Positions 14,768 through 17,617 of a DNA stretch of 17,617 nucleotides are shown piece by piece. Position numbers and translations under genes: made by a program. The stretch's first letter is position 1. Every line of letters starts with the position of its first letter. This DNA is from Bacteroidales bacterium (GTDB taxonomy: Bacteria; Bacteroidota; Bacteroidia; Bacteroidales; P3). The stretch is from positions 1 to 17,617 of the forward strand of contig CAAGHV010000092.1 in the NCBI GenBank assembly GCA_900769785.1. The letters run 5' to 3'. The notes beneath the pieces were generated by a model that saw only the letters and a list, made by a program, of their open reading frames with translations, made no database searches and had not been told where the DNA came from.

Positions 14768-15925
14768 ATGGCAAAAAGAGATTATTACGAAGTACTGGGG
14801 GTATCTAAGACTGCTACTGCCGACGAAATGAAAAAAGCCTATCGCAAGCTAGCCCTTAAATACCACCCTGATAAAAACCCCGGCGACAAAGAAGCCGAAG
14901 AAAAATTCAAAGAAGCTGCAGAAGCCTACGACGTACTATCGAACCCCGACAAAAAGGCTCGCTACGACCAATTTGGTCATGCAGGTGTTGACGGCCAAGG
15001 CGGTTTTGGTGGTGGTGCCGGCATGAGTATGGACGACATATTCTCGCAATTTGGCGATATATTTGGTAGTTTCTTTGGCGGAGGTGGCGGATTCCGTGGC
15101 TTTGGAGGATCTTCGGGGGGCGGCCGACGACATGTACAAAAAGGCAGCAACCTACGAATAAAGGTAAAACTTACACTGGAAGAAATAGAAAAAGGTGCCG
15201 AGAAAAAAATAAAAGTAAACAAATACGTACCTTGTAAAGCATGTAACGGAACAGGCTCGAAAGATAACAACTTCGAAACCTGCCCTACCTGCCACGGCAG
15301 CGGTATGGTTACACAAATGACACGCACAATATTGGGAACTATGCAAACACAAAGCGTTTGTCCCAACTGCGGCGGAGAAGGTAAAATAATCAAAGATAAG
15401 TGTACCGAATGTCACGGCGATGGAATAGTAAAAGCCGAAGAAGTTATCACCATCAACATACCGGCCGGAGTATATGACGGTATGCAACTATCGATGACAG
15501 GAAAAGGCAACGCAGCACCACGCGGTGGTATAAATGGCGACCTTATAATACTTATAGAAGAAATACCTCACGAACAATTTGAACGTCAGGAGAACAACCT
15601 ATACCACAACACCTTCATTACCTTTGCCGACGCCGCCATGGGTGCAAGTATTGAAGTACCAACGCTGAATGGCAAGGTGAGAATAAAGATAGAACAAGGC
15701 ACCCCCAGTGGAAAGATACTACGGCTGAAAGGCAAAGGCCTACCCGACATAAACGGATATGGACGCGGCGACCTGCTGGTAAACGTAAATGTATGGGTAC
15801 CCAAAAGCCTTACCAAAGAAGAACGCGAATTGTTGGAAAAGCTATCGAAGAATCCAAACTTCCAGCCCAACCCTACCAAACAAGAGAAAGGCTTCTTCGA
15901 CAAGATGAAAGATTTATTCAACTAA
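14768..15925 (+). CDS. dnaJ: Chaperone protein DnaJ
   Basis: A 385-aa Hsp40 that delivers substrates to DnaK and stimulates its ATPase. The start is placed at 14768 because MAKRDYYEVLGV is the canonical N-terminus; an in-frame ATG at 14735 would add 11 unusual residues. The J domain (1-70) holds HPD at 33-35. It is followed by a Gly/Phe-rich linker and a zinc domain of four motifs beginning at Cys156: CKACNGTG, CPTCHGSG, CPNCGGEG and CTECHGDG (last at 212-219). The C-terminal substrate-binding domains follow. This is a full class-I DnaJ. It lies 84 nt after grpE and ends at a strong terminator. Confidence 0.97.
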   Translation: MAKRDYYEVLGVSKTATADEMKKAYRKLALKYHPDKNPGDKEAEEKFKEAAEAYDVLSNPDKKARYDQFGHAGVDGQGGFGGGAGMSMDDIFSQFGDIFGSFFGGGGGFRGFGGSSGGGRRHVQKGSNLRIKVKLTLEEIEKGAEKKIKVNKYVPCKACNGTGSKDNNFETCPTCHGSGMVTQMTRTILGTMQTQSVCPNCGGEGKIIKDKCTECHGDGIVKAEEVITINIPAGVYDGMQLSMTGKGNAAPRGGINGDLIILIEEIPHEQFERQENNLYHNTFITFADAAMGASIEVPTLNGKVRIKIEQGTPSGKILRLKGKGLPDINGYGRGDLLVNVNVWVPKSLTKEERELLEKLSKNPNFQPNPTKQEKGFFDKMKDLFN

Positions 15926-15931
15926 ATATAC

Positions 15932-15961
15932 AAAGGCAACTCCTAATGGGTTGCCTTTTTT
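15932..15961 (+). terminator. Rho-independent terminator of dnaJ
   Basis: AAAGGCAAC (15932-15940) pairs with GTTGCCTTT around a 9-nt loop, followed by further Ts. It starts 6 nt after the dnaJ stop and closes the lptA-like/grpE/dnaJ run. Confidence 0.9.
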
Positions 15962-16549
15962 AGTATCTTCCCAATTTGTTTCGGTGAATCTATAGTATTT
16001 GATTATACATATAAAATGTTGTAATGTTTCCAAAAACCCTATAAGGTATCCCCTACATATTATATATAGGGATAAAATATCTACTGTCGCCGTAAGATAT
16101 ATATCTTAGCCGTCATAACATATATGGTTTATCGTCGTAACATATATGGTTTGTCGCCGTAACATATATATCTTAGCCGTCGTAACATATATAGTCTGGC
16201 TTGGTAACATATATATGTTGTGACAGAAAGATATATATATTACGGTACCTAAGATATATATCTTAGCGACTCTAACATATATATATCTTACGGCGACAAT
16301 ATATACATGTTGGAATACTATTTGTATATCATTGAAAATTAATAGATTAAAAAACAAATCCCATACTTAGTATTCGTAATCCTTAAGGTTACACTCTAAA
16401 AGTGCCATACTTTCGCCACGAAACTCCCATAGTTTTGCCCAACAAGTATAGCATTTTTACCCATAAAACTGCAAAGAAATTGTGATTTACTGACTTAGTT
16501 TATCACTTTTATATCAACTTTTTTCAGTACTATACAGTTATAAAACAGA
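15962..16549. other. Long non-coding stretch between convergent genes, mostly repeats
   Basis: I see no gene here. It contains a TATCCC/GGGATA hairpin (16047-16074), which has an alternative CCCTATA/TATAGGG pairing. Next come the palindromic repeat array (16086-16313), a weakly 22-bp-periodic section with CCATA starts (16361-16470), and AT-rich sequence up to the terminator at 16550. Confidence 0.65.
16086..16313. repeat. About ten-unit array of 22-25-bp AT-palindromic repeats with 19-bp inverted ends
   Basis: Units start at 16086, 16109, 16132, 16154, 16176, 16199, 16221, 16243, 16266 and 16291, with lengths 23, 23, 22, 22, 23, 22, 22, 23 and 25. Each has a 6-7-nt GC-richer head (for example GCCGTCG or TCGCCG) and an AT-rich body near TAACATATATATCTTA. 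Several bodies are perfect palindromes, such as TAAGATATATATCTTA in the first and eighth units. The sequence at 16086-16104 (GTCGCCGTAAGATATATAT) is exactly inverted at 16279-16297. Bodies rather than spacers are conserved and heads vary only slightly, so it is not a CRISPR array. Confidence 0.85.
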
Positions 16550-16584
16550 AAAGCCATACTTAACTATATCTTAAGTATGGCTTT
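16550..16584 (-). terminator. Rho-independent terminator of the minus-strand secreted-protein gene
   Basis: A perfect 14-bp stem, AAAGCCATACTTAA (16550-16563) with its complement at 16571-16584, encloses a 7-nt loop. On the minus strand it is followed by TTCTGTTTT. It lies about 35 bases past the stop codon. Confidence 0.85.
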
Positions 16585-16618
16585 GGTAAAACTCATAACA
16601 AAACTTATTATTAACATC

Positions 16619-17230
16619 TTATATTCCAAATCCAAGCATTATAGAATATCCTTCAAAACTCTTTCCATTCCTAAGCCCTCCTTGAAAATCATATAATCCA
16701 ATAGGCATACCTATTCCAAATGTAACATAATGTTCTTTTTCAACTATATACTTCACACCCATAAATATATCAGCAGACATTCCTATAGTTTTATTTATAT
16801 TTTCTGGTTCATTTGCTACAGTTTTCCAATTATTTTGAGTAGTAAGTAAACCATATCTTAGACTTAAATACATACCCAATTTATTGGTTATAGAATATTT
16901 CAACCTTCCTCCCATAGAAATTTTCATATATCCAAATGATTCAGAATTGATAGGATTTCCATCATGAGGAATGTCGAATATAGCTGTAGATGCAGATAAT
17001 TCCCAACTAAAATTTTCTGTAGTATTATATAGTATATTGATATAAACGTTCATATCACTATATGAGGGAATATCTTTTCTAAACATTGATATTGTAGGAT
17101 AATTAATCAGAGTTGTTTTTCCATACAAGCTTTCTAATGTATATTTTTTCATTTCCTTTATGTCAACTTTTTGAGCCATTGCTCCAATATTTATAAGCAC
17201 ACTCAAGAATAGTATAATTATTTTCTTCAT
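16619..17230 (-). CDS. Secreted, probably outer-membrane beta-barrel-like protein of unknown function
   Basis: A 203-aa protein. The signal peptide spans residues 1-20 (MKKIIILFLSVLINIGAMAQ, cleavage expected after AMA with Q at +1, common in Bacteroidota). The mature part has alternating hydrophobic and polar residues typical of beta strands, aromatic residues at strand ends (GRLKYSITNKLGMYLSLRYG), and a last strand ending MLGFGI. These features suggest a small outer-membrane barrel of about eight strands, but I do not recognise a named family. It lies 25 nt after the partial lipoprotein gene upstream on the same strand and has its own terminator, so the two are likely co-transcribed. Confidence 0.7.
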   Translation of the reverse strand: MKKIIILFLSVLINIGAMAQKVDIKEMKKYTLESLYGKTTLINYPTISMFRKDIPSYSDMNVYINILYNTTENFSWELSASTAIFDIPHDGNPINSESFGYMKISMGGRLKYSITNKLGMYLSLRYGLLTTQNNWKTVANEPENINKTIGMSADIFMGVKYIVEKEHYVTFGIGMPIGLYDFQGGLRNGKSFEGYSIMLGFGI

Positions 17231-17255
17231 CTTTTTAATGTATTTATTATATAAA

Positions 17256-17617
17256 TTATATGTTCACTGTTGTTTGATATTTTACCGGTCCGCAAACTTC
17301 GGGGTTGTAGTAATCATTTTCGCAAAGCCTTATCAGCAATGTATATTGTCCCGAAGGCAGATTGTTTATTTGATACGATGTATTTGCCAGGCACATACAG
17401 TTGGTTACCCCTCCCATTTCTATCTCTTTCACCCAAATGGTATCGTTGGCAACATTGATGGAGACACTTATACTATCGTATCCACAGAAAACAACCCTGT
17501 TGTTGTGCGATATAAATACTGTTTTTCCATCGTTGTACACATTGAACGATTCTTCACTTTCACCATCTTTTGAATTTTGAGCCGGTGAATATGCACTTCC
17601 CATACAACCGGAATTAT
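17256..17617 (-). CDS. Putative small lipoprotein, 5' end outside the window
   Basis: The minus-strand frame is open from the right edge to the stop at 17256. An ATG at 17603 is available, but the codons just before it read Asn-Ser-Gly-Cys. This looks like the end of a lipoprotein signal (lipobox NSGC), so the true start probably lies beyond the window. The mature part begins MGSAYSPAQ, followed by an acidic stretch, and then a beta-rich domain with VTNCMCLANTSYQINNLPSG and QYTLLIRL. That resembles small secreted Bacteroidota proteins with a C-x-C motif and a final G.YTL.I strand, as I remember them. No function is assigned. It is followed closely by the barrel-like gene. Confidence 0.62.
   Translation of the reverse strand, partial: NSGCMGSAYSPAQNSKDGESEESFNVYNDGKTVFISHNNRVVFCGYDSISVSINVANDTIWVKEIEMGGVTNCMCLANTSYQINNLPSGQYTLLIRLCENDYYNPEVCGPVKYQTTVNI

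Noticed and set aside
14977..15393. A 138-codon minus-strand open frame rich in Pro
   Set aside because: It is the shadow of the Gly-rich linker and zinc domain of dnaJ on the other strand.
16086..16313. CRISPR array
   Set aside because: The units are tandem and similar throughout, with only 6-7 nt of mild variation between palindromes and no 30-nt-range unique spacers. No cas genes are in the window.
16106..16357. An 83-codon minus-strand open frame rich in Ile and Tyr
   Set aside because: It lies wholly on the repeat array; its IYVTT-like residues are the AT repeats translated. The unit length is not a multiple of three, and there is no ribosome site or family resemblance.

Overview
The window looks like chromosomal DNA of a low-GC member of the Bacteroidota, probably Bacteroidales. 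The reasons are promoters of the Bacteroidota sigma type (TTTG or TTG, about 20-21 nt, then TAnnTTTG), few strong Shine-Dalgarno sites, an OstA-like LPS-transport gene of Bacteroidota style, and signal peptides ending in Q. The lineage is inferred from memory of these traits, not from a search. Most genes are housekeeping genes.

Layout. At the left edge is the 5' part of a minus-strand arginine-deiminase-like gene (1-306). Next is a minus-strand cluster made of two duplicated pairs: two DUF805 membrane proteins (533-1419) and two paralogous lipoproteins (1459-2590). After a 580-bp divergent intergenic region come plus-strand pyrG (CTP synthase), ahcY (S-adenosylhomocysteine hydrolase), a tRNA-Arg(CCG), dnaB, prfA, a diacylglycerol-kinase-like lipid kinase and guaD. 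Converging on these is a minus-strand pair, tcdA and a TatD-type hydrolase (10593-11971). A second divergent gap leads to an lptA/OstA-like gene, grpE and dnaJ, closed by a good terminator. After a roughly 690-bp non-coding stretch, the right end holds a small secreted beta-barrel-like protein and a partial putative lipoprotein, both on the minus strand.

Working together: pyrG and ahcY cover nucleotide and methyl-cycle metabolism. dnaB, prfA, the tRNA and tcdA (a tRNA modifier) serve replication and translation. GrpE and DnaJ are co-chaperones of DnaK. The lptA-like gene and the lipoproteins belong to the envelope.

The most unusual content is non-coding. The divergent gaps at about 2741-2943 and 12171-12350 carry two collinear copies of one composite element: four units at exact 22-bp steps with a TCACGA-like core, then a hairpin whose loop begins ATGAAAyAATTG. 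The distance from the last core to that loop is identical in both copies (71 nt). A third, unrelated-looking array of about ten 22-25-bp units (16086-16313) is built from AT-rich palindromes and framed by perfect 19-bp inverted repeats. I do not recognise either family. The 22-bp step, close to two helical turns, suggests repeated protein binding or phased DNA structure, but that is inference.
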